Origin: an uncultured Clostridia bacterium
GTDB lineage: Bacteria; Bacillota; Clostridia; Oscillospirales; Ruminococcaceae
Direction: 5' to 3'
Length of the DNA stretch: 13,716 nt
NCBI GenBank assembly: GCA_947629275.1
Contig: CANRDG010000035.1
Span: 1-13,716, forward strand
Made by a program: the position numbers and the translations under genes. This document shows, piece after piece, positions 1 through 6,848 of the stretch; position 1 is the stretch's first letter; every line of letters starts with the position of its first letter. The notes under the pieces are model-generated. The model did no database searches, was not told the origin of the DNA, and saw nothing but the letters and a program-made list of their open reading frames with translations.

Positions 1-1007
1 TCTTCAGGAAGCATGGTAGACGCGCCATGCATGATAAGCTCTGTATACACGCCTGTTGAAGGGCAGGAACGCGTTGTGAAATTCTCGTACACCATCATAT
101 AGAAGCTGTTGCGCGAAAGATTGCTCATTATGACAAGCGGATAGCACATAAATACCGCGTCTAGCAGCAATTGAGTTGCGCTGGCGGCAGGCTGGGTAAC
201 GAGTATATCCTCGGGCTGTTCGTCAGGCTCATGGTTTTCGAGAATTTCGGCATATTCGCTTTCGGTGACGGGCTTTGAAAAATAGTAACCCTGTATCGTT
301 TCGCAGCCGCAGGTACGCAGAAAGCCAAGCTGTTCTTTTGTCTCAACGCCCTCTGCAACGGTTGAAAGCTTTAGCCTTTGCGCAAAGCTGAAAATACTTT
401 CCAAAACTATACGTTCCTTTTCGTTTTCGCAGTTGCCGCTAAGAAGCGATTTATCAATTTTCAAAACGTTTGCAGGCACATCTTTTACGAAAGTGAGCGA
501 CGAAAGACCGCTGCCGAAATCGTCTATAGCAACAGAGAAATTGTCTTTTCTTATATCGTCTATGAACTGAATTATATTTGTGCCGTCAACAAGCGCAGAT
601 TCGGTTATTTCAACTTCAATAAGCTTGCGCGGAACGCCATAGCTGTCAACGACCTCGCAGAGATGTTTTACAAAGTTCGGTTCTTTGGTATGATATCTTG
701 AAAAGTTGACGGAAACGGTAACATTTTTTGCGCCACGCTTTATCTCGCGGCTCAAAAAAGCGCAGACTTCATCAAGTATGTACCAGTCAAGCTTTGTGAT
801 AAGCATACTTTTTTCAAGAAGCGGTATGAACTGATACGGCGGTATGACGCTGCCGTCCTCGTCTATCCACCGTGCGAGAGCCTCCGCACCGTTTATATGA
901 CCAGTTACCGCATCATATTTTGGCTGATAGTAAGACACTATTTTCTTGTCTGCAATTGCTCCGTCAAGCAGGGCGTTTATATTATCTTCGGTAAAAACTG
1001 TTTTCAT
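1..1007 (-). CDS. EAL-domain c-di-GMP phosphodiesterase with C-terminal PAS-like segment (partial, 3' end off the left edge)
   Basis: My own translation from the ATG at 1007 gives 335 open codons up to the window edge. A TGGAGG ribosome site sits 7 nt upstream. Residues about 20-260 form an EAL domain, which hydrolyses the second messenger c-di-GMP to pGpG. The expected metal- and substrate-binding residues are all visible: E42-A-L, N101 (SVNFS), E133 (EITES region), D162-D163 (DDFGSG), K183, E219 (AEGVET) and Q239 (QGYYF), so the domain should be active. After an acidic linker (about 258-270), residues 275-335 resemble the PAS-like segment that precedes GGDEF domains in Ruminococcus signalling proteins; that assignment is from memory and a following GGDEF is only inferred. 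No N-terminal signal peptide or membrane segment is seen. The gene begins 25 bp after the gpsA stop and is probably cotranscribed with it. Confidence 0.9.
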   Translation of the reverse strand, partial: MKTVFTEDNINALLDGAIADKKIVSYYQPKYDAVTGHINGAEALARWIDEDGSVIPPYQFIPLLEKSMLITKLDWYILDEVCAFLSREIKRGAKNVTVSVNFSRYHTKEPNFVKHLCEVVDSYGVPRKLIEVEITESALVDGTNIIQFIDDIRKDNFSVAIDDFGSGLSSLTFVKDVPANVLKIDKSLLSGNCENEKERIVLESIFSFAQRLKLSTVAEGVETKEQLGFLRTCGCETIQGYYFSKPVTESEYAEILENHEPDEQPEDILVTQPAASATQLLLDAVFMCYPLVIMSNLSRNSFYMMVYENFTTRSCPSTGVYTELIMHGASTMLPE

Positions 1008-1032
1008 AGTAATTCCTCCAAAAATATCATTA

Positions 1033-2034
1033 TCAGAAATATAGACCTTCTTCAGATTCGTGCTTCATAGGGCGGTTCATAAGGTGACCCAAAGCATCTT
1101 TGGGCGGCATATTTTCAAAAAGTATCATATAAAGCTGCTCGATGATGGGAGCATCTACACCGAGCTTTTTTGCAAGAGGATATGCGTTTCTTGTGCAGTA
1201 ATAGCCCTCAACAGTACCGGTGCGGCGGATAGCTTCTTCTGCCTTTACCCCCTGCCCTATCAGTATGCCTGCACGCCTGTTGCGGCTGTGCATACTTGTG
1301 CAGGTAACTATAAGGTCGCCAAGACCCGTAAGACCCGAAAAAGTTTCCTCGTGAGCTCCCATAGCAACGCCTATACGCGCTATCTCTGTAAGTCCTCTTG
1401 TCATAAGCGCGGCTTTTGTATTGTCGCCGAAGCCCATGCCGTCAACTATCCCTGCGGCAAGCGCTATTGAATTTTTAAGAGAGCCGCCGACTTCGCAGCC
1501 TATGACGTCGGAATTTGTATATATTCTAAGCGTTGAGTTGCTGAGTTCATCTTGTACATAGTAAGCATAATTAAGATCATCGCAGGCGGCAACTACCGTT
1601 GTAGGTGTGCCGTTTGCTATTTCTTCGGCATGAGAAGGGCCTGAAAGCACCACTGTTTTATTTGGCAAAATGCTCGTTATAACTTCCGACATACGCCGCA
1701 TAGTGCCGTCCTCAAAGCCTTTTGAAGTGCTGACGACGACGGCTTTTTCGTTTATATACGGTTTTGCGGTATTGCACACCTCTGCTACAAAGCGCGTTGG
1801 TATGCCGATTATGACTATATCTGCATTTTGGGCGCAGGAAATATCTGTAGTAAGCGAAACGGCTTCGGGAAGTATCGCTCCGGGCAGCTTTGAACGCAGT
1901 TCACCGGTTCTTTTAAGGGTATCTATCTCGTCCTGAAACTTAGACCACACAGTCACGTTATGACCCATTTTTTCGCACATTATCGCAAGCGAGAGACCAA
2001 ATCCTCCGCTGCCGAGTATAGTTATATCTGCCAT
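1033..2034 (-). CDS. gpsA: NAD(P)H-dependent glycerol-3-phosphate dehydrogenase
   Basis: 333 residues, the usual GpsA length. The enzyme is cytosolic and reduces dihydroxyacetone phosphate to sn-glycerol-3-phosphate, the backbone for phospholipids. The N-terminal Rossmann motif is GSGGFG (8-13), a slight variant of the more common GAGSWG. Further family blocks are STSKGF with K105, SGPSHAEE (131-138), SLKNSIALAAG with the catalytic Lys K187, and GLGDLIVTC followed by SRNRR (237-254). The ATG at 2034 has a near-perfect GGAGGTG site at 2040-2046. It starts 21 bp after the plsY stop, so its product is made from the same message as the enzyme that consumes it. Identification is firm. Confidence 0.96.
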   Translation of the reverse strand: MADITILGSGGFGLSLAIMCEKMGHNVTVWSKFQDEIDTLKRTGELRSKLPGAILPEAVSLTTDISCAQNADIVIIGIPTRFVAEVCNTAKPYINEKAVVVSTSKGFEDGTMRRMSEVITSILPNKTVVLSGPSHAEEIANGTPTTVVAACDDLNYAYYVQDELSNSTLRIYTNSDVIGCEVGGSLKNSIALAAGIVDGMGFGDNTKAALMTRGLTEIARIGVAMGAHEETFSGLTGLGDLIVTCTSMHSRNRRAGILIGQGVKAEEAIRRTGTVEGYYCTRNAYPLAKKLGVDAPIIEQLYMILFENMPPKDALGHLMNRPMKHESEEGLYF

Positions 2035-2055
2035 AAAAACACCTCCGAAAAGTTG

Positions 2056-2709
2056 TCAGCTTTTTTTACTTTTAAAGCTGAGTTTGTTTTCCGTGCCGTT
2101 CTCAAGTCTTACAATATTGCTCTTATGTTTTAATACTACAATTATTGCGACCGCCAAGGCAATAATAGCGTTCTGCCACGGTTTTTCATAGCCCCTTAGG
2201 GTCTGCAAGATTATAGTGCATACGGGGAAAGAAGAAACGGCTATTATAGATGCAAGCGAAACATACCTGCTTATGCTAACAACTATTATGAATATAGCTA
2301 CCGCTACACCGCAGGTAAGGGGGTCGACGGCTATCATGGTAGTAGCGGTGAGAAGCACGCCCTTTCCGCCTCTGAATCCGTAATAACAAGGAAATATATG
2401 CCCCAGTATTACAAACAGGCAGGAAAGATAATTTACAAACAGCGGATTTGAAAGCAGCTCAACACTGAAATGCCCTGCCACCAGCCGACAGATAAGCACT
2501 GCCGCTATGCCTTTTATAAGGTCTACTACCAGTGTGAGCGCGGCGGTTGGTTTGCCGAAAGTTCTCAAAACGTTTGTAAGACCTGCATTACCGCTGCCAT
2601 AGTCGCGTATATCCTTGCGATGAATTATCTTACAAATGACTATCGAGGTATTTATGCTGCCGAAAAGATACGAAAAAAGCACTGTAAATATCCAAACAAA
2701 AGCTTCCAT
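2056..2709 (-). CDS. plsY: Acyl-phosphate:glycerol-3-phosphate acyltransferase
   Basis: An integral membrane enzyme that transfers an acyl group from acyl-phosphate (made by PlsX, not in this window) to the sn-1 position of glycerol-3-phosphate, giving lysophosphatidate. I place the start at the ATG at 2709 (217 residues): a GGGGA site at 2718-2722 lies 8 nt upstream. The alternative in-frame TTG at 2724 overlaps that site and is less likely. The three family motifs are present: GSGNAGLTNVLR (38-49), GHIFPCYYGFRGGKG (103-117) and HKSNIVRLENGTE (195-207). Several hydrophobic stretches (about 5-28, 55-78, 88-108, 133-150, 152-172, 180-194) fit the polytopic topology. It lies 16 nt downstream of der and 21 bp upstream of gpsA, its substrate supplier. 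Confidence 0.95.
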   Translation of the reverse strand: MEAFVWIFTVLFSYLFGSINTSIVICKIIHRKDIRDYGSGNAGLTNVLRTFGKPTAALTLVVDLIKGIAAVLICRLVAGHFSVELLSNPLFVNYLSCLFVILGHIFPCYYGFRGGKGVLLTATTMIAVDPLTCGVAVAIFIIVVSISRYVSLASIIAVSSFPVCTIILQTLRGYEKPWQNAIIALAVAIIVVLKHKSNIVRLENGTENKLSFKSKKS

Positions 2710-2725
2710 AATAATATTCCCCAAA

Positions 2726-4057
2726 TTATTTTACATCGTTGGTATCGCGTTCTCTTACTTTCATAACGATAGGCGTTTCGTTAAGCGAGAACGTTTCGCG
2801 TATCTGATTTTCAAGATACCTTTGGTACGAAAAATGGAACAGATCCTTGCGGTTTACAAAAACCACAAATGTAGGCGGTCTGGTTGATGCCTGGGTCATA
2901 TAGTATATTTTAAGCCTTCTGCCCTTATCTGAGGGCGGCTGCACGCGCGATGTTGCATATGCCAGAACATCATTCAGCTTGCCCGTTGAGATACGCATTG
3001 AATTTTGCGCGAATGTGCGGTCTATAAGGTCAAATAGCTTATCCAGCCGCTGACCTGTTTTTGCCGATATGAACACAAACGGCACATACTGCATAAAGCC
3101 GAAATCTTCTTTTAGGTCGGAAAGCATTTCATTCATGGTGTTGGTATCTTTCTCGACTGCATCCCATTTGTTTACAGCTACCACGCAGGCTTTTCCTTTT
3201 TCGTGGGCATAGCCTGCAACTTTTGAATCCTGCTCGGTAAAACCTTCGGTGGCATCTATGACAATTACGGCAACGTCTGCTCTGTCAACTGCCATATGTG
3301 CGCGCAGAACGCTATATTTTTCGACATTTTCGAGGATCTTTGACTTTCTGCGTATTCCTGCGGTATCTATAAACATATACTTGCCGCGCTCGGTCTCTAT
3401 CACGGTATCGGTAGCATCGCGAGTAGTACCAGCAATATCGGAAACTATGGCTCTTTCCTCGCCGCATATTTTATTTATAAGCGAAGATTTGCCGACGTTC
3501 GGTTTGCCTATAACTGCAACTTTTATAACGTCGTCGTCCTCGTCGTCCTGCTTATCTTCGGGAAGATGCTCAAAAACGGCATCTAAAAGGTCGCCCGTAC
3601 CGTGACCGTGAGTTGACGAAACTGCGATAGGGTCGCCGAGTCCCAGATTATAAAACTCGTAAAATTCAACGGGCGGTTCGCCGAGAGTGTCACATTTATT
3701 AACGCACAGAACTATAGGTTTTCCCGACTTTAACAGCATATTTGCAACGTCATGGTCGCTTGCTGTAACGCCGCATCTCAGGTCGGTAACAAGCACGATG
3801 ACCTGAGCGCTGCTTATTGCAAGCTCTGCCTGTCTTCTCATCTGCGCGAGTATAACGTCATCGCTGTCGGGTTCTATACCGCCGGTATCGACTACCATAA
3901 ATTCTCTGTTGCGCCACTCGCACTTGGAATATATCCTATCCCTTGTTACGCCGGGGGTATCTTCAACTATCGAGAGCCGCTGACCTATCAGCTTATTGAA
4001 AAGCGTTGATTTGCCGACATTCGGTCTGCCGACTATAGCAACTACGGGTAAAGCCAT
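2726..4057 (-). CDS. der: Ribosome biogenesis GTPase Der (EngA), tandem G domains
   Basis: 443 residues. Der acts in late 50S subunit assembly and is the only bacterial GTPase family with two adjacent G domains. G domain 1 has GRPNVGKST (10-18), DTGG (57-60) and NKCD (120-123). G domain 2 has GKPNVGKSS (184-192), DTAG (231-234) and NKWD (296-299). They are joined by a strongly acidic linker (about 167-176, Glu/Asp rich). The C-terminal KH-like domain runs from about 350 to 443 and includes STRPPTFVVFVN, typical of the family. The start is the ATG at 4057 with a GAGGAGG site at 4064-4070. It is the first gene of der-plsY-gpsA-EAL; a terminator sits only 33 bp upstream, so its own promoter is not obvious. 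Confidence 0.97.
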   Translation of the reverse strand: MALPVVAIVGRPNVGKSTLFNKLIGQRLSIVEDTPGVTRDRIYSKCEWRNREFMVVDTGGIEPDSDDVILAQMRRQAELAISSAQVIVLVTDLRCGVTASDHDVANMLLKSGKPIVLCVNKCDTLGEPPVEFYEFYNLGLGDPIAVSSTHGHGTGDLLDAVFEHLPEDKQDDEDDDVIKVAVIGKPNVGKSSLINKICGEERAIVSDIAGTTRDATDTVIETERGKYMFIDTAGIRRKSKILENVEKYSVLRAHMAVDRADVAVIVIDATEGFTEQDSKVAGYAHEKGKACVVAVNKWDAVEKDTNTMNEMLSDLKEDFGFMQYVPFVFISAKTGQRLDKLFDLIDRTFAQNSMRISTGKLNDVLAYATSRVQPPSDKGRRLKIYYMTQASTRPPTFVVFVNRKDLFHFSYQRYLENQIRETFSLNETPIVMKVRERDTNDVK

Positions 4058-4090
4058 ATTATTCCTCCTCTCACAAAAAGATGTATGACG

Positions 4091-4123
4091 AAAAAAGCAG
4101 AGAAGTATATCCCCTCTCTGCTT
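4091..4123 (-). terminator. Intrinsic terminator after rpmF
   Basis: Read on the minus strand, a perfect 9-bp stem (arms 4115-4123 and 4095-4103, core AGCAGAGA/TCTCTGCT) with an 11-nt loop runs straight into a T tract (complement of the A run at 4091-4096). It starts 19 bp after the rpmF stop. The plus strand lacks a T tract on the other side, so it should act in the minus direction only. It separates the DUF177-rpmF unit from der. Confidence 0.85.
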
Positions 4124-4142
4124 GACACCGATAAGCGCACGA

Positions 4143-4328
4143 TCAGTCGTTATTCTTAGCTATGACCTCTACGCCCTTATAATATCCGCAAGCCTTACAT
4201 ACCTTATGCGGAGCGGTAAGCTCGCCGCAGTTTGAACATCTGCAAAGAGCGGGCTGAGGGAGCTTCCAAACAGCGCTGCGTCTTTTATCACGTCTGGCTT
4301 TAGAAACCTTTCTCTTTGGTACTGCCAT
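4143..4328 (-). CDS. rpmF: 50S ribosomal protein L32, zinc-binding form
   Basis: 61 residues, starting with the hallmark MAVPKRKVSKARRDKRR of L32, a small basic protein of the large ribosomal subunit. The C-terminal half is a zinc ribbon: C31-x-x-C34 and C44-x-x-C47 are all present (C29 is extra), so this is the zinc-binding C+ version rather than a C- paralogue. It follows the DUF177 gene by 27 bp, the very widely conserved yceD-rpmF pairing. In many bacteria plsX comes next; here an intrinsic terminator follows instead. Confidence 0.97.
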   Translation of the reverse strand: MAVPKRKVSKARRDKRRSAVWKLPQPALCRCSNCGELTAPHKVCKACGYYKGVEVIAKNND

Positions 4329-4355
4329 TTTGGCACCTCCTCTTCAGGATTGATC

Positions 4356-4802
4356 TCAGTTGTCACGCACGCAGGAGCAAGGACTCTTATTTAAGTCTGC
4401 TCCGCATTTTGCGCAAAGCCCCTTGCAGTCTTCCTTACACAATATCTTGGTAGGAAATTCAAGAAGCATATCACAAACTGCAAGTTCGTCAAGATCCAGC
4501 TCAAAGTCATTGCAGACGACATAATCGTCGCACTTTGTATCGGTAACGAGTATATGTTCAAAATCAAAACCATACTCCCTGACGAACTCACAAAGACATC
4601 TGTCACACACATGGTCAACGGCTGCATCACAATGATAGCAAAGCTTTACAACGCCTGCCCTGTTTACTATGCTGCCCTTGACCTTTACATCGGAATGAAA
4701 AACGATACCCGTTCGCTGAAAAAGCTTGTTCTTGTCTATCTCATATTCAAATTCCTTGCTTTCGCCCGGTATACTGAATATACTTTTAAGCTGAAAGGTC
4801 AT
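4356..4802 (-). CDS. DUF177/YceD family protein
   Basis: 148 residues. The family (YceD in E. coli, DUF177) is nearly always encoded directly before rpmF and has been tied to rRNA/50S metabolism, though the exact biochemical role is not settled. Visible here are the VCDRCL motif (C66, C69) and the C-terminal signature LCKEDCKGLCAKCGADLN (121-138), with further cysteines at 142 and 144, suggesting a metal-binding cluster. The ATG at 4802 is preceded by AGGAGG about 4 nt upstream. A strong SigA-type promoter lies at 4858-4886, so this is the first gene of a two-gene transcript ending at the terminator after rpmF. Confidence 0.92.
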   Translation of the reverse strand: MTFQLKSIFSIPGESKEFEYEIDKNKLFQRTGIVFHSDVKVKGSIVNRAGVVKLCYHCDAAVDHVCDRCLCEFVREYGFDFEHILVTDTKCDDYVVCNDFELDLDELAVCDMLLEFPTKILCKEDCKGLCAKCGADLNKSPCSCVRDN

Positions 4803-4857
4803 AACTCCTCCTGTATCGGTCGTTTTCTATCCGTGAAAACAGAACATCACAAAGAAC

Positions 4858-4886
4858 ATTATAGCGTGAATTTTACGCAAAGTCAA
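4858..4886 (-). promoter_or_regulatory. SigA-type promoter for DUF177-rpmF
   Basis: On the minus strand, TTGACT (4881-4886) is followed by a 17-bp spacer and a perfect TATAAT (4858-4863). The predicted start of transcription is about 4851, giving a leader of roughly 49 nt to the DUF177 ATG. The -35 box begins only about 15 bp after the stop of the upstream P-loop gene. Confidence 0.85.
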
Positions 4887-4901
4887 GTGATTTTCAAAAA
4901 A

Positions 4902-5303
4902 TTACATAAAAGCTTTTACTTTTTCGGGAAGATTCTCGGCATCTTCGGATACAGTGAACGTGATCTTAACGTCCTTGGCAACTATTGCAAGCTTATCGAG
5001 CATAGCGCCGAGGGCTTCGTAATCTCTGCCGCCCATTTTAAGTATACCGTCAACAAAAACGTGCTGAATGTCATAGTTTCCTGCGAGCATACCCGTAACA
5101 AAGCCATAGAACGCATCAAAACTGCTTATGCCGTATTCCTCGGCGTCCACGAGCCTTACCTTATGAGGAATATCATAAGTAAGCTTCATTCCTCTTTCTA
5201 TACATACTACCGAGCCGGTAGCCACTTCAAGCGCTTCGTTTATGCGCTCAACAAGTATCTTGGTCTTGCCTGTTCCCTTTTTTCCGGTTATCAGATTTAT
5301 CAT
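4902..5303 (-). CDS. Small uncharacterised P-loop NTPase-like protein
   Basis: 133 residues from the ATG at 5303. A textbook Walker A motif is near the N-terminus (GKKGTGKT, 7-14), and a hydrophobic strand ending in Asp (HVFVDGIL, D85) is a plausible Walker B. The total length is too short for a complete classical ATPase domain such as PilT; homologues in Clostridia have, as I recall, sometimes been labelled PilT without good reason. No membrane segment, signal peptide or DNA-binding motif is seen. The gene begins 68 bp after the pgi stop and is probably on the pgi transcript; no terminator is visible after it. ATP or GTP binding is likely; its function is unknown. Confidence 0.8.
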   Translation of the reverse strand: MINLITGKKGTGKTKILVERINEALEVATGSVVCIERGMKLTYDIPHKVRLVDAEEYGISSFDAFYGFVTGMLAGNYDIQHVFVDGILKMGGRDYEALGAMLDKLAIVAKDVKITFTVSEDAENLPEKVKAFM

Positions 5304-5311
5304 AGATAGCA

Positions 5312-5315
5312 CTCC
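5312..5315 (-). promoter_or_regulatory. Ribosome site fixing the P-loop gene start
   Basis: GGAG lies 8 nt before the ATG at 5303. The upstream in-frame GTG at 5312 overlaps this site and so is unlikely to be the start. Confidence 0.65.
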
Positions 5316-5341
5316 GTTCTGCCCAATGGGCGATGTTTAAT

Positions 5342-5366
5342 CTTCAAAAGCGCGCACGCTTTAAAG
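5342..5366 (-). other. Hairpin between pgi and the P-loop gene
   Basis: A 6-bp stem (AAAGCG/CGCTTT at 5347-5352 and 5357-5362, loop 4 nt) can be extended by an imperfect outer stem. It begins 6 bp after the pgi stop on the minus strand. No T tract follows, so it is not a convincing intrinsic terminator; it could stabilise or partly separate the pgi message. Confidence 0.4.
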
Positions 5367-5371
5367 TTCCG

Positions 5372-6703
5372 TTATTTTATTTTTGCTTCAAGCTCCGCCT
5401 TGGCGTCTTCATATCCCGGTTTGCCGAGCAGGGCGAACATATTTTTCTTATAGCTTTCAACACCCGGCTGGTCGAAAGGATTTACACCGAGCATATAGCC
5501 TGAAATCGCGCAGGCTTTTTCAAAGAAGTATATCAGCTCGCCGAGGTTCTCTTCATCAGGCTTGTCCATTTCAATAACCATATTAGGCACGCCGCCCTCG
5601 GTATGAGCAAGCACTGTACCCTCGAAAGCCTTGCGGTTCACAACGCTCATATTCTGATTTGTAAGGAAATTGAGCTTGTCGAGATTCTGCTCGTCGTTTT
5701 CAAGGAACATATCATACTTCGGCTGCTTGATATCAACTACGGTCTCAAACATTATTCTTGAACCGCTTTGTATGAACTGACCGAGCGAATGAAGGTCGGT
5801 AGAAAACGTTGCAGAGGTCGGGAAAATGCCCTTATTATCCTTACCCTCGCTCTCGCCGAACAGCTGTTTCCACCATTCGGTCATCATGGTGAATGACGGG
5901 TCGTATGTAACGAGCATTTCAACGCTCTTGCCCTTACGGTACAGGATATTTCTGTAAGCTGCATAATCATAGCAGTCGTTATTATCAACACCTGCAAACT
6001 TTTCTCTTGCCAAAGCTGCACCTGCCATGAGTTTGTCTATATCCGCGCCCGAAACTGCTATCGGCAAAAGACCAACGGCAGTAAGCACTGAAAATCTTCC
6101 GCCTATATCGTCTGCGATAACGAATGTTTCATAGCCCTCTGTATCGGAAAGCTCTTTGAGAGTTCCCCTAGCCTTATCGGTAGTTGCAAATATTCTCGAC
6201 TTAGCGCCTTCCTTACCGTATTTATCTTCCAAAAGCTTCTTAAAGACACGAAAAGCAAGCGCAGGTTCGGTGGTAGTACCCGATTTGGAAATGATATTAA
6301 CGCAGATATCCTTGCCCTCGCAGATAGAAAGCACCTCAGTAAGATAGGTAGGGCTTATATTATTGCCGACAAAGAAAATATCGGGAGTATCCTTTTTAAG
6401 GCTGTTATAAAACGGCGAACGCAGAAGCTCTATTGCAGCCCTTGCGCCGAGATAAGAACCGCCTATACCTATAACTATAAGTATATCGCAGCTTTGCTGT
6501 ATCCTCTTGGCGGCTGCCTTTATGCGCGCAAACTCTTCCTTGTCATAATTTACGGGAAGATCTACCCAGCCTAGAAAGTCACTGCCGAGACCCGTGCCGT
6601 TCATTAAAGTATCATGTGCTGACGAGACCTGCGGACGCATAGCCTCCAACTCATGCTTTTCAACAAATCCACCCAGATACTTGGGATTTAATCTGATAGA
6701 CAA
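5372..6703 (-). CDS. pgi: Glucose-6-phosphate isomerase
   Basis: Interconverts glucose-6-phosphate and fructose-6-phosphate at the top of glycolysis, in the cytosol. I choose the TTG at 6703 as start (443 residues, beginning MSIRLNPKYLGG): AAAGGA at 6713-6718 lies 9 nt upstream, and this N-terminus fits the short Firmicutes Pgi family. The in-frame TTG at 6721 would put the ribosome site inside the gene. Visible blocks in 443-residue numbering: GIGGSYLGARAA (79-90), SKSGTTTEPALAFR (about 139-152) for phosphate binding, DDIGGRFSVLTAVG (about 198-211), GESEGKDNKGIFP with the conserved Glu near 284-286, H305 (STDLHSLGQ) and K419 (ESYKKNMFALLG). All catalytic positions look intact. It has its own promoter and is followed by the small P-loop gene. 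Confidence 0.96.
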   Translation of the reverse strand: MSIRLNPKYLGGFVEKHELEAMRPQVSSAHDTLMNGTGLGSDFLGWVDLPVNYDKEEFARIKAAAKRIQQSCDILIVIGIGGSYLGARAAIELLRSPFYNSLKKDTPDIFFVGNNISPTYLTEVLSICEGKDICVNIISKSGTTTEPALAFRVFKKLLEDKYGKEGAKSRIFATTDKARGTLKELSDTEGYETFVIADDIGGRFSVLTAVGLLPIAVSGADIDKLMAGAALAREKFAGVDNNDCYDYAAYRNILYRKGKSVEMLVTYDPSFTMMTEWWKQLFGESEGKDNKGIFPTSATFSTDLHSLGQFIQSGSRIMFETVVDIKQPKYDMFLENDEQNLDKLNFLTNQNMSVVNRKAFEGTVLAHTEGGVPNMVIEMDKPDEENLGELIYFFEKACAISGYMLGVNPFDQPGVESYKKNMFALLGKPGYEDAKAELEAKIK

Positions 6704-6712
6704 ATCAGTCAG

Positions 6713-6718
6713 TCCTTT
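6713..6718 (-). promoter_or_regulatory. Ribosome site implying a TTG start for pgi
   Basis: AAAGGA followed by 9 nt and then TTG at 6703. There is no ATG near the conserved N-terminus. Confidence 0.65.
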
Positions 6719-6769
6719 CAAAATAAAAACATAATAAAATTACTGATGAAGAAATATCTCATCTATTTT

Positions 6770-6798
6770 ATTGTACAATATATCCGTATTTTTTTCAA
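6770..6798 (-). promoter_or_regulatory. SigA-type promoter for pgi
   Basis: On the minus strand, TTGAAA (6793-6798), a 17-bp spacer and TACAAT (6770-6775). The leader to the TTG start is about 60 nt and AT-rich. A 12-bp palindrome at 6802-6813 lies 3 bp upstream of the -35 box. Confidence 0.8.
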
Positions 6799-6801
6799 GC
6801 G

Positions 6802-6813
6802 GTTTTGCAAAAC
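6802..6813. promoter_or_regulatory. Perfect 12-bp palindrome upstream of the pgi promoter
   Basis: GTTTTGCAAAAC is a perfect dyad, flanked by GCG/CGC-like bases. Its place 3 bp upstream of the -35 box would suit an activator or repressor site. It has some likeness to catabolite-control boxes but does not match the consensus well. No regulator can be named. Confidence 0.35.
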
Positions 6814-6848
6814 GCACAATATTTTGTATATATTATCTAATTTTTAGA

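Noticed and set aside
378..701. A 107-codon open frame on the plus strand
   Set aside because: It is antisense to the EAL domain, whose catalytic residues are all encoded on the minus strand.
3530..3560. Short repeated GTCGTCCTC-like bases
   Set aside because: They encode the Asp/Glu-rich linker between the two G domains of Der, an ordinary low-complexity segment and not a DNA repeat element.
4554..5309. A 251-codon open frame on the plus strand
   Set aside because: It lies antisense across DUF177, its promoter and the P-loop gene, all of which have clear family motifs or good signals. The translation has no recognisable domain.
6825..6848. Possible terminator after the S11 homologue
   Set aside because: The only stem (TCTAA/TTAGA) is 5 bp of mostly A/T with a 3-nt loop, too weak to call.
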